From positions 1 through 22,142 of the forward strand of contig CAZAOY010000043.1 of assembly GCA_964486925.1 (NCBI GenBank): a DNA stretch of 22,142 nucleotides, given 5' to 3'. Numbering within the stretch: the first letter of the stretch is position 1; every line of letters begins with the position of its first letter. This stretch comes from CAZAOY01 sp964486925. Lineage in GTDB: Bacteria; Bacillota; Clostridia; Oscillospirales; Ruminococcaceae. The notes below the pieces were generated by a model. It did not search any database and had not been told where the DNA came from. It saw only the letters and a list, made by a program, of their open reading frames with translations. Below are positions 13,532 to 20,873 of this stretch, one piece after another. Made by a program: the position numbers and the translations under genes.

Positions 13532-13882
13532 CTAAACTATCTCAAAAAATGTTAAATAATGATCGTATGTAGCAAATATTAAACCATCATTTGAATACAA
13601 CACTCTATAACTATTCCTAAATTCACCTAAATAATTAATGTCAGCCTCACACCAAACTCTCCCTGGCGCAGATAGTAGTTTACCTTCTTTATTTTTAAAT
13701 ACAATACCACCTATCATCAGATTTGGACACACCTGCGCTAAGTTACCCTTCCGCTTGACCCATCCTTTTGCTTCTGCATATTCTTTGGTTATGTAATTTT
13801 TGGGAAGTCGGTTATAGTTTTTTAGGTAGTAATCAGCACCATTTACATCATCTATCGTTGCCGTTCCTGACAAAATCGACAT
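13532..13882 (-). CDS. Barnase-like ribonuclease (N1/T1/barnase family)
   Basis: This 116-aa guanyl-preferring RNase cleaves RNA. Residues from about 9 on align with mature barnase throughout: NGADYYLKNYNRLPKNYITK (K27), GNLAQV, IGGIVFKNKEGKL, GRVWCEADINY (E73), FRNSYRVLYSNDGL (R83, R87) and YDHYLTFFEI (H102); barnase numbers in brackets. The general base/acid pair E73/H102 and the arginines are kept; barnase R59 is K. Unlike secreted barnase there is no signal peptide after the ATG at 13882, and the ribosome site there is poor. The frame stays open upstream to a TGA at 13975-13973, preceded in the same frame by the ORF at 13976-14110. It may be an internal toxin, or the end of a broken longer gene. 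Barstar follows directly. Confidence 0.9.
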   Translation of the reverse strand: MSILSGTATIDDVNGADYYLKNYNRLPKNYITKEYAEAKGWVKRKGNLAQVCPNLMIGGIVFKNKEGKLLSAPGRVWCEADINYLGEFRNSYRVLYSNDGLIFATYDHYLTFFEIV

Positions 13883-13975
13883 AACTGCCTGTATTACACA
13901 CCTACACTTTTCATGAACAGGCGGCTTAATTGATACTGCCGAATGCGCAGCAATTATCTTCCCATTGTTAGATCA

Positions 13976-14110
13976 ACATGTAATGCAGGTAAACATAGTA
14001 AAGTTTGTATACCATCTTAGCCACCTATTACTCAGCGATACAACAGGATTAAACCCATCAATACCCATTAGTTTAAGCCTTAGCTTTGCAACTAACAAAA
14101 CAAAACTCAT
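13976..14110 (-). CDS. 45-codon ORF in frame with the barnase gene, ended by TGA
   Basis: An ATG at 14110 has a strong ribosome site (ACAGGAGAAG) and a well-placed promoter, and reads MSFVLLVAKLRLKLMGIDGF, then NPVVSLSNRWLRWYTNFTMF, then TCITC and TGA (13975-13973). After the TGA the same frame runs without a stop into the barnase domain (31 codons, ending CVIQAVM at 13882). The N-terminus is hydrophobic but broken by K and R, so it is not a classic signal peptide. Either this is a leader ORF, or a ~192-aa RNase precursor gene carries a nonsense codon. No similarity was recognised. Confidence 0.4.
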
Positions 14111-14173
14111 AATATTTTCTTCTCCTGTTATTATTTATCATAATGAGCAGGAGATTATGCTATATTGTAAGCT

Positions 14174-14202
14174 ATTGTAACATAAATCTTTCGCAATTTC
14201 AA
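14174..14202 (-). promoter_or_regulatory. Promoter of the leader ORF / barnase-barstar unit
   Basis: On the minus strand: -35 TTGAAA (14202-14197), 17-bp spacer and -10 TACAAT (14179-14174), 64 bp before the ATG at 14110. It is the only good promoter upstream of the RNase gene. The region 14203-14232 holds nothing else visible. Confidence 0.6.
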
Positions 14203-14232
14203 CCTATACTAATATGCAATTAAAAACACTCT

Positions 14233-14280
14233 AAAAAAGCCGTGCAAAGCCTATGATTTTTGGATTTGTGCGGTTTTTTA
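14233..14280. terminator. Bidirectional terminator and dispersed repeat, copy 2
   Basis: An A-run and GCCGTGCAAA pair with TTTGTGCGG and a T-run (about 15 pairs with a one-base bulge and two G-T). With A and T runs on both sides it can work in both directions, and it lies just past the last prophage gene (stop at 14354). The core GCAAAGCCTATG(A/G)TTTTTGGA is shared with 2114-2160. Confidence 0.6.
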
Positions 14281-14353
14281 GTATGTGTTTTATTGCAGAT
14301 TAGTATTAATTTAGACAATCTCCCGCATTTTTTTACCCCATCTCTAACCCTGC

Positions 14354-14710
14354 CTACTTAAACGCGATTGCGCGCTTGAGCGCTTGTTCTGCCGCCCAGT
14401 TTTTTTGACCCTGTGCGGCGGCTTTTGCGGCGGCGGCTTGCTGTGCTTCCCAGTTTTTCTGCGCTTGGGCGGCGGCTTTTGCCTTTGCCGCCTGCTCTGC
14501 CTCCCAGTTTTTCTGCTTTTGTGCGTCCGCCTTTGCCTTTGCCGCCTGTTCAGCGGCAATCTTTTGTGCGGCGGCGGCCTGCTGTGCCTCCCAATTTTGT
14601 TGGCTTTGAGCGGCGGCTGTTGCCTTAGCGGACTGTTCTGCCGACCAGTTTTGCTGACTTTGAGCGGCGGATTTAAGACTTTGGTTAAACTCGCTCTGCC
14701 AGTTTTGCTG
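14354..14710 (-). repeat. Six-copy degenerate 54-bp coding repeat
   Basis: This DNA encodes the Q(Q/K)NW repeats of the helical virion protein. Units are 54 bp, with one unit of 87 bp (54+33). Neighbouring copies are similar enough to allow slippage or recombination. Confidence 0.65.
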
Positions 14711-15520
14711 TCTTTGCTGATCCAGTAACATCTGATAGTTAAAGCTTGCGGCGGCTAGCTTGCCCTGATTGTTATAAGAGGCAACGCTTAGCTCGTACTC
14801 ACGGTCACGGTTAGCCTGCTCTGCATTTAGCTTCTCAATCTCGAAGTACGCCTTGTTTATCATGTCGGAGTAGCTTTGGGTGTGCTTTAGGATGTCTTGA
14901 TTCTTCTGGCTCTCAAAATCCAAAATCTGGGAATCCACCCCCGCAAGGGCGGTATCTCTAGCGGCTCGAACAGCGGATAACGCAGTATGTAACGTGTTAT
15001 CCCCCGCCACCCGTGAGCTTTCGCTGTACCCCGATCTTGCGCTGTCGTACGCTCCCCCCGCCAGCCCCATTGCGGCGAGTGCTTCGTTGTTCCCTAAAGC
15101 TTGTACCCGTGCGGTGCGGTAGGTGTCGCTAAAGCTTGTGTCCGCTTGAGCGGTAATCCCCTGCTTTTTGCCGTTTGCATTCTCAATCAGCGCCTTGTAG
15201 GAGGAGATAATGCTGTCCTCACCCTTTTTCTGGGAGTCTTTTAGAGAATTTAGATAGGTTTCGGATATGGTAATCGGCTTGCTCTGGGTCGGCACAAACG
15301 GTGTAAACTCGTACTGCGGCATGCTAAAGCTAACCCCACCGCTACTGGTACTCACCCCCCCAATGGTCTGTGATATCGACTTTAGCTCGCCCTTCATATC
15401 GGCGATACCCTGCTTTAAATCCGAGCTGTTAGTGGGTTTATATGGTAGATTCTCAAGCTTTGGTTGTGTTGTTGATGTTGCTATGGGCTTTGCCGTTGCT
15501 TTTATCGTTGACGATGCCAT
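14354..15520 (-). CDS. Phage virion-associated Ala/Gln/Lys-rich helical repeat protein
   Basis: This 388-aa protein is probably a minor virion (possibly internal/ejection) protein of the prophage. The N-terminal ~90 residues are Ser/Thr/Pro-rich and likely unstructured. The middle (about 95-265) is helical, with a glycine turn NNEALAAMGLAGGAYDSARS that recalls short motifs in small-tailed phage ejection proteins. From residue 271 the chain is a helical repeat built on Q(Q/K)NW: tryptophans at 274, 292, 310, 339, 357 and 375, spaced 18, 18, 29, 18, 18, where 18 = 7+11 and 29 = 18+11, fitting a mixed heptad/hendecad helix. There is no enzyme motif. An AAAGGAG site supports the start. A terminator (15610-15631) separates it from the lysis genes. 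The role is inferred from position and composition. Confidence 0.7.
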   Translation of the reverse strand: MASSTIKATAKPIATSTTQPKLENLPYKPTNSSDLKQGIADMKGELKSISQTIGGVSTSSGGVSFSMPQYEFTPFVPTQSKPITISETYLNSLKDSQKKGEDSIISSYKALIENANGKKQGITAQADTSFSDTYRTARVQALGNNEALAAMGLAGGAYDSARSGYSESSRVAGDNTLHTALSAVRAARDTALAGVDSQILDFESQKNQDILKHTQSYSDMINKAYFEIEKLNAEQANRDREYELSVASYNNQGKLAAASFNYQMLLDQQRQQNWQSEFNQSLKSAAQSQQNWSAEQSAKATAAAQSQQNWEAQQAAAAQKIAAEQAAKAKADAQKQKNWEAEQAAKAKAAAQAQKNWEAQQAAAAKAAAQGQKNWAAEQALKRAIAFK

Positions 15521-15609
15521 GTTTTCTCCTTTCAGCGTTTAATGATACTATCCTGCTTTTAATTCACCTATTATTTAACAGGTAGAATACCTTTACTACA
15601 AAAAAATTG

Positions 15610-15631
15610 GTCGCCTTTATAAAAAGGCGAC
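15610..15631 (-). terminator. Terminator after the lysis cassette
   Basis: GTCGCCTTT (15610-15618) pairs with AAAGGCGAC (15623-15631), loop of 4 nt. On the minus strand it is followed by CAATTTTTTT, a textbook rho-independent terminator 22 bp past the amidase stop codon. Confidence 0.85.
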
Positions 15632-15653
15632 ATCCATAAAACCGTATCAGCTA

Positions 15654-16418
15654 TTATAGCTTTGTTACGTTAGAGGCTTGACAGTTAATCTTACACTTTC
15701 CTGTAGCGGTGGAGATGTTAACATACAGTACATCATTTTTAGTAAAGAAACTATCAATCTTAAATCCAAATTTAGGCTTAACCCTATCCCCTACCTTAAG
15801 GCTTGTAGCGGACGGTACAGGCTTTGATTCCGTCGTAGGCTTTTGCTCCGTGGTAGGCTTCGATTCCGGCGCAGGGGTAGTCGGCGGATTCACCTTTGGA
15901 GGTGTAGCCGGCAGATCTGCACCGCTTGCCATAATCGACTTAACCCTCTCCTTAAACGCTACAAACTTTTCCGGATGGTTAACGTAGTCTAACGGACAAT
16001 GTTTACCGGTAACATCGAAATGTCTGATAATATCCTTAATTGGATCTAGCTTGTGTCGCTTACATATGTCTGCGCACAACTCCGCAAGGGCTTTTTCTGT
16101 CACTGGAAGAAATACACCGTCCTCTTTAGGATGACATGTTTCTATGCTAATGCTGTATGCGTTGGCTTGGTTGCTACAGTACGCTATCTCGTCCTCAGGA
16201 ACGCACTGGATAACCTCGCCTTCAAGTCCTACCACATAATGTGCAGAGATGTACCGCTTAAAGGACGGCGCATTGTTAAAATAATTGCGGTTATTTACAG
16301 CAGTGCTCCCAGGATTACCCACATAATGTACCACGATCTTAGTAGGGTTTTTCAGCGGGGTCTGCGGACGTGAATACTGGTTTGGCGTAAGAAAATTCTT
16401 AGTTATTGTCATACTCAT
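15654..16418 (-). CDS. Phage endolysin, N-acetylmuramoyl-L-alanine amidase (Amidase_2)
   Basis: This 254-aa enzyme cuts the bond between N-acetylmuramic acid and L-alanine in peptidoglycan, releasing phage. Seen: zinc ligands H31 (KIVVHYVGNPGS), H133 and C141 (RHFDVTGKHCPLDY), with E93 in SISIETCHP near the catalytic site, the T7-lysozyme-like arrangement. A Pro/Thr-rich linker (about 168-203, with repeats of ESKPTTEQKP type) leads to a C-terminal SH3-like wall-binding domain (LKVGDRVKPKFGFKIDSFFT, to the end). The start at 16418 has an AAAGGA site; a longer in-frame reading from 16598 runs through the holin gene and is not credible. It overlaps the holin gene end by 20 bp, so the two are co-translated. 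Confidence 0.93.
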   Translation of the reverse strand: MSMTITKNFLTPNQYSRPQTPLKNPTKIVVHYVGNPGSTAVNNRNYFNNAPSFKRYISAHYVVGLEGEVIQCVPEDEIAYCSNQANAYSISIETCHPKEDGVFLPVTEKALAELCADICKRHKLDPIKDIIRHFDVTGKHCPLDYVNHPEKFVAFKERVKSIMASGADLPATPPKVNPPTTPAPESKPTTEQKPTTESKPVPSATSLKVGDRVKPKFGFKIDSFFTKNDVLYVNISTATGKCKINCQASNVTKL

Positions 16419-16917
16419 CACTATCCTTTTTAGTATTGTTTTGTTTGGCGTCACCCAAGATATGCGGCTTATTCTGCTGTTTATCACCCTGTCTTGCAGG
16501 GCTTTGTTCAGTGCTCCTAAGCTGCATAAGAACCTCCTTAAGCTTTGGCGGAAGCGGTAGAAACTCCCCGACATTCTCAAGGATGGAAAGCCCCTCATTC
16601 GCTACATAAAAGACGATAACCACCTCTCGAAGCGGAACTATATTCCCGACCACATACTGTAGTGATACGCTAACGGCAACTAAGCTAAAGATTAAAATCT
16701 TCTTAATTAACCCCCTAAACCCCACCTCGCTCGACAGGGATTTATTGGCAATTCCCTTTAGTATTCCTGTAGCATAATCCACCACCACAAGTACCACAAG
16801 CAGATGTAAAAGCTTGTCATACCCCCCTAAAAGCTTTAGCACCACCCCGCCAGCCAGTCCGAAAGCTACCGCTATCCCTGAAAAAGACGAGGTGATACCG
16901 CTAAAAAGTTTCTCCAT
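16399..16917 (-). CDS. Phage holin (toxin secretion/phage lysis holin family)
   Basis: This 172-aa membrane protein would open the cytoplasmic membrane so the amidase reaches the wall. Seen: a first hydrophobic segment FSGIAVAFGLAGGVVLKLLGG (11-32), then the family signature LLVVLVVVDYATGILKGIAN (39-58) with KSLSSEVGFRGLIKKILIFSLVAVSVSLQYVVG, two further membrane helices, and the amphipathic NEGLSILENVGEFLPLPPKL. The last ~40 residues are polar (KQQNKPH, KKDSDEYDNN), typical of the cytoplasmic tail. It sits directly before and overlaps the endolysin, as usual in Clostridia phages. Confidence 0.93.
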   Translation of the reverse strand: MEKLFSGITSSFSGIAVAFGLAGGVVLKLLGGYDKLLHLLVVLVVVDYATGILKGIANKSLSSEVGFRGLIKKILIFSLVAVSVSLQYVVGNIVPLREVVIVFYVANEGLSILENVGEFLPLPPKLKEVLMQLRSTEQSPARQGDKQQNKPHILGDAKQNNTKKDSDEYDNN

Positions 16918-16961
16918 ATATTATATTCCTTTCCCGCAGTTATCGTGAATACACTGCGTTT

Positions 16962-17186
16962 TTACTCCCCACCCAAAGCCTTCTTAAGGTACTCAAACCA
17001 AAACCTTGAGCCGTCGTAATAGGTAACCGCCACATGACCCTCACGCTCTGGGGCTGTCGGGAGCTGTGCTACTGTGTAGCTGTTTTGATTGCCCATTATC
17101 GCGGTTTGAACCTGCGTAGGCAGGGTGTCAAAATCGTTGATTGTATAGATGATTGAGCCATCTTCATCGGTATGTAGATAAATCAT
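16962..17186 (-). CDS. Small phage protein, tail-associated position (unknown)
   Basis: Not recognised. From the ATG at 17186 the product is 74 aa (MIYLHTDEDGSIIYTINDFD at the start); the AGGAGG site ends 4 nt upstream. An in-frame start at 17207 would overlap the fibre gene and lacks a site. It reads as a small, mostly beta protein with a final helix (FWFEYLKKAL). Between a tail fibre and a holin, such small genes are often fibre-assembly or tail accessory proteins; that is only positional inference. Confidence 0.6.
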   Translation of the reverse strand: MIYLHTDEDGSIIYTINDFDTLPTQVQTAIMGNQNSYTVAQLPTAPEREGHVAVTYYDGSRFWFEYLKKALGGE

Positions 17187-17194
17187 ATTCCCTC

Positions 17195-18550
17195 CTACCT
17201 TAAGCACAATGCCCAGTATGTCCCATGAATAAAGCCATTTCTGTACGCAATATTTCTAATGTAAAATTTCGTTGCGGAGATATTGGTAATCTCTCCATAT
17301 GGATAATAGTTGGAAGCAACGTGATTTTCACCAAGGACAGTTCGTGTCATGGGATATTCTAGTCTGTATTGTTGCCCCAAGTTATCATCCTTCCACGTGA
17401 CCATAATTACAGGCAGTCCAACCTCAACCTCCATTGGCTCACCGTTATACCCCGCCGGAACGTAGATTTGACCCGAAACCGTTACGAGCATTGCACCGTT
17501 AGGCGCCATCGTCCCTGTAAGCTTTGTCTTAGCATTTGCGCTGTAAAATGTCTTTCCACTGCGCACATCCGAGGCGGTAGCATTGCCCGAGAGTGCCAGC
17601 GTACCGGTCAACTTCGACTTTGCGTTGTTGCTGTAAAAGGTAGCTCCCGACAACACATCTGCGGCAGTAGCGTTGCCCGAAAGCGCAAGCGTACCTGTTA
17701 GCTTGGATTTTGGGTTTGTGCTGTAGAAGGTGCTCCCCGACAACACCTCGGCGGCGGTCGCGTTTCCCGACAACGCTAGCGTACCCGTCTGCTTGGATTT
17801 TGCGTTTGTGCCATAAAAGGTCACACCCGTCAGCACATCCGCAGTGGTCGCATTCCCCGATAGCGAGAGCGTTCCCGTAAGCTTTTGATCGGAGTTGTTG
17901 CTGTAGAATGTACTCCCCGAAAGTACATCAGCGGCGGTAGCATTGCCCGTAAGCTCCGCCCCGCCGAGGTTAAAAAAAGCAACGTCACCGCTAATAAAAA
18001 ACTGCACCACCGCCCCCTTTACCCAGCAGGCACTCAAGTTTTTCCCGCTAACACTCTTTAGGGTAACGTCAGACCCGTTAACACTGTAGCTGTCGGTCGC
18101 AACAAATGTAGTTGGTGCAATAAATGTACAGGAATACACACCATTATATCCATCAAGTGGAACATCAATGTTATATACCCCACCACTATACAGCACGGTT
18201 GCCTCAAAGCTTCTCGCATATCCTGCACTTAACTTAGACGGAGTTATCGAGCTGTCTGGGATCTGCCCCATTACAATATTATCGGTAATGGACTTTAAGC
18301 TTTCAAGCTTAGCCTGCACAGTATCCCCGATTACCCCATCAATCACCCCCGATCCAATGCTGTCCGCACCACTATCCCCGCTAGTCGTCGCCGAAAGCTC
18401 GTCAATCAGCGGATTTATACAATCATCCAGAAGCTGATAGGTGTTCTTGTCAAAATACCCCTTTAGATAGATCGACTGCCCAACCAAAGTGTCGGGCAGA
18501 TTTTTTATATCACTGTCAAGTGACACACGTTTTATCCTCTTTATTGACAT
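17195..18550 (-). CDS. Phage tail fibre / receptor-binding protein with five 30-residue repeats
   Basis: This 451-aa protein is a likely tail fibre. The N-terminal ~100 residues (MSIKRIKRVSLDSDIKNLPD to GQIPDSSITPSKL) look like a virion-attachment part. A beta domain covers about 110-197. Residues 200-349 hold five tandem 30-residue repeats of the type LSGNATAADVLSGATFYSNN followed by AKSKLTGTLA, a pattern common in fibres of Firmicutes phages. The last ~100 residues (from APNGAMLVTVSGQIYVPAGY) form a beta-rich head, the probable receptor-binding part, ending GFIHGTYWALCLR. It is preceded by the MITE-like element and followed closely by a small gene. Confidence 0.8.
   Translation of the reverse strand: MSIKRIKRVSLDSDIKNLPDTLVGQSIYLKGYFDKNTYQLLDDCINPLIDELSATTSGDSGADSIGSGVIDGVIGDTVQAKLESLKSITDNIVMGQIPDSSITPSKLSAGYARSFEATVLYSGGVYNIDVPLDGYNGVYSCTFIAPTTFVATDSYSVNGSDVTLKSVSGKNLSACWVKGAVVQFFISGDVAFFNLGGAELTGNATAADVLSGSTFYSNNSDQKLTGTLSLSGNATTADVLTGVTFYGTNAKSKQTGTLALSGNATAAEVLSGSTFYSTNPKSKLTGTLALSGNATAADVLSGATFYSNNAKSKLTGTLALSGNATASDVRSGKTFYSANAKTKLTGTMAPNGAMLVTVSGQIYVPAGYNGEPMEVEVGLPVIMVTWKDDNLGQQYRLEYPMTRTVLGENHVASNYYPYGEITNISATKFYIRNIAYRNGFIHGTYWALCLR
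17504..17953 (-). repeat. Five tandem 90-bp coding repeats in the tail fibre gene
   Basis: Five in-frame 90-bp units encode the 30-residue fibre repeats. Units 3 and 4 are the most alike (28 of 30 residues or close), so copy number could change by recombination, altering fibre length. Confidence 0.75.
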
Positions 18551-18606
18551 AATTTTCCTTTCTCAAAGTTATTGTTGTTCATATAAAAGATATTAAGCCT
18601 TAGCGT

Positions 18607-18893
18607 GGGGCTGTATCAAAATGAAAAGCTTCCCAAAGCCCAAAAAAGGGGTCAAGGGGAACTAGTTCCCCTTGTGGGGTCGAGGGGCAACGCCCTCGTC
18701 GTCCGTCGCAACGGACGAAACTTTTTTGCCTTGGAAGAGCATTTTTGAAAGCCCAATCAAAGTTTTTTTCCTTAAACTGGGCATATTCGAAAACTTTTAG
18801 CGATAGAAAAAGTTTTCAGTAGAAACTTTGGTTTACAAAAATGGAATTGGATTGTGCAATTTTTACAATCCAATTCCATTTTGCTACAGCCCC
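18607..18893. mobile_element. MITE-like element with 17-bp terminal inverted repeats
   Basis: The ends GGGGCTGTATCAAAATG (18607-18623) and CATTTTGCTACAGCCCC (18877-18893) are inverted copies with one mismatch. Between them there is no ORF but several strong palindromes: a perfect 22-bp one at 18653-18674 (centre AACTAGTT), stems at 18681-18698 and 18701-18716, and an 18-bp perfect hairpin at 18838-18882. It has the size (287 bp) and build of a non-autonomous transposable element. No target duplication was found and no transposase is in the window. It fills the gap between two prophage late genes. Confidence 0.6.
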
Positions 18894-18959
18894 TATCTAC
18901 CAATTCACGCACAATATCGTATTATTTTAAAATATACTACACCATTATACAAACCAACC

Positions 18960-20822
18960 CTAAATCTTCCCCTCAACCTCAGCGGTGATGGCATAGATCC
19001 CAAACCCCTCGTTCTTCTTATCGGAGGAAAGCTCGATAGAAACTAGGATAACCCTGCTTTGATTAATCTTAACCTTGCATACCGACGGCGATGAGAAGGT
19101 GTTAAAGGAGAAACGATTAAAATCGATGTCGTTAAACTCAAAGATATCAACGGTGGTGGTAAACACGCTCTGCATTGGCGACCGATCGGTCATGTAGGAG
19201 ATTAAACAGCTACTCTTAATGAACGGCTGTAGCACCACCCCAATCTTTTTTATAATCTTTTCGTGGTGAAGTGCCCCTAAATTTATATAAGGCGTCCGCC
19301 ATACCGCCCTAATCGGCGCCCCGTCGTCGTTAAAGATCGCAACCTCATTGCTCTGGTAAAACCGCATTAACCGCCCATCATTAGTCGCAAAGTACAACCT
19401 GTCGGTGTCAGGGAGAAACCTTTTAGCTGGGATGTTCTCCCAATAATACCACTCATACTGTACATCCCCGCTTTGATCATAGTTTTTCTGCCGTGAGTCT
19501 GCTACATAACACCGATCGTTTAAGCAAAGATAGTACTTCCCCTCAAACACCGTAGACACCGCCCCCTGAAGATTAGGCTCTAAAAGCAACCTCCCATCCA
19601 CAAATGCCGACCGATTCTGCATGGTTTTCTCAAGCGAAACATTCGTCCCCATGATGGAATACACCCCGTCCGCCGTCAAAAATAGCGGTAGATCCTCCAG
19701 TGTGCTAATTGAGTTTGGAGCGATACACCCGACCCCGCTAATCCCTTGGGTCACTGGAAAGAACGCCCGCCCCTCGTCGTCAAGCGCAAAATTTCTAAGA
19801 TAAACCACCGCATCTTGTGAGGACGTCCCCTTGATTATAAGCTGACTTCCAAACTGCTTTTGATACCCCACAATCGGCGAATTGTCCGAACCAATCTTGG
19901 TATACCCCAAATCAGGGAAGTAGGTGGGATCATAAAGTCCGCTCGAAAAGTCCATATTCGGATAGTCTGGATTCCCCGAAAGGAATACCCTAGAATCGTT
20001 GTTACCGCCATAAACCCCGCAGATACGGCATTTTTTAATCCTATCACCATATCCCGCCACCGTCCTCGCAAAGGTGATAACCACATTATCCGCCCCCGCA
20101 AACTTTGCAGGCGCAGTGTTAAAGTTCACCACCCCCGCCGCTCGGTCAACGGTAAACCCCGCCCCCTCGGTCAAAAATAGGTTATCCACCACCGCGGTAA
20201 CGACAGCACTGTCAAGACCCTTGGTGTCAAGGAAAAAGGCCTTGCTAGTACCGTCTGCCGCAAAGGAATTTTTACGGTAGGGAGAAAGGAGGTTTACCGC
20301 CTCAAATGAAACCCCACCCCCCGACGGCTTGCAGGTTATCGAGGTAGTCGGCACAAAAGCCAGCTCGCTAACCCTCCTAATCTGCACCCCATCGTAGCAG
20401 TAATACTCCGCCCCGTCAAGCAGATACAGCTTCTTATCCATTACAAATGATGAGGAAGCCGAGTCTGCCATCCCGCTATAGATAAGCAGAGGATCACCCT
20501 CCCCACCGATTTTATAACTGTATAACCGTGTAGCAAAATGAGCAATAATGTAACGTGATCCGTTATATTTATACATATGTAACCCGTTAGCATTAGCCGA
20601 TCCCTCCACCGATGGATCATATCCGAAGCGAAAGTCCACCACCCTTTTATACCCATTCCGCTTTTGGGGATAAAATACATTCTCCCCCGCTATCATGTTG
20701 ATAGCGTAGGGAGAACGTGCAGGACTTACCTGTGTGTCTGCGGTGCGAAAGTCCACCCCCTTAAATCTGTCCAGATTTATAACCGACCCCCTATTAGCGG
20801 ACGGCAAAGGATACCTAACCAG
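18960..20822 (-). CDS. Phage tail hub/nozzle-like structural protein
   Basis: This large virion protein begins VRYPLPSANRGSVINLDRFK and continues GVDFRTADTQVSPARSPYAI, NMIAGENVFYPQKRNGYKRV, an opening shared by big structural proteins of Firmicutes phages. The rest is almost all beta strand with repeated blades (for example HMYKYNGSRYIIAHFATRLY, KLYLLDGAEYYCYDGV, LPLFLTADGVYSI, GKYYLCLNDRCYV, DRLYFATNDGRLMRF), fitting a beta-propeller such as short-tailed phage nozzle/hub proteins. The start is unusual: the TTG at 20807 has no ribosome site at the right distance, but an in-frame CTG at 20822 lies 7 nt after a perfect AGGAGG (20835-20830), giving about 620 aa. The coordinates here use the CTG. 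The product assignment is inferred from fold pattern and position. Confidence 0.7.
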   Translation of the reverse strand: MVRYPLPSANRGSVINLDRFKGVDFRTADTQVSPARSPYAINMIAGENVFYPQKRNGYKRVVDFRFGYDPSVEGSANANGLHMYKYNGSRYIIAHFATRLYSYKIGGEGDPLLIYSGMADSASSSFVMDKKLYLLDGAEYYCYDGVQIRRVSELAFVPTTSITCKPSGGGVSFEAVNLLSPYRKNSFAADGTSKAFFLDTKGLDSAVVTAVVDNLFLTEGAGFTVDRAAGVVNFNTAPAKFAGADNVVITFARTVAGYGDRIKKCRICGVYGGNNDSRVFLSGNPDYPNMDFSSGLYDPTYFPDLGYTKIGSDNSPIVGYQKQFGSQLIIKGTSSQDAVVYLRNFALDDEGRAFFPVTQGISGVGCIAPNSISTLEDLPLFLTADGVYSIMGTNVSLEKTMQNRSAFVDGRLLLEPNLQGAVSTVFEGKYYLCLNDRCYVADSRQKNYDQSGDVQYEWYYWENIPAKRFLPDTDRLYFATNDGRLMRFYQSNEVAIFNDDGAPIRAVWRTPYINLGALHHEKIIKKIGVVLQPFIKSSCLISYMTDRSPMQSVFTTTVDIFEFNDIDFNRFSFNTFSSPSVCKVKINQSRVILVSIELSSDKKNEGFGIYAITAEVEGKI

Positions 20823-20873
20823 TTAAACCCCTCCTTTTGGTAACATTTTTTAATGTTACATTGTTTTACATTT

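Noticed and set aside
13965..14180. 71-aa plus-strand ORF
   Set aside because: It lies antisense to the leader ORF and promoter of the barnase unit, and has no ribosome site or recognisable domain.
14354..14710. CRISPR array
   Set aside because: The repeats are coding, degenerate, contiguous and have no spacers.
16419..16598. Extended N-terminus of the endolysin
   Set aside because: It is the holin gene read in another frame; the ATG at 16418 has the ribosome site and begins the amidase domain correctly.
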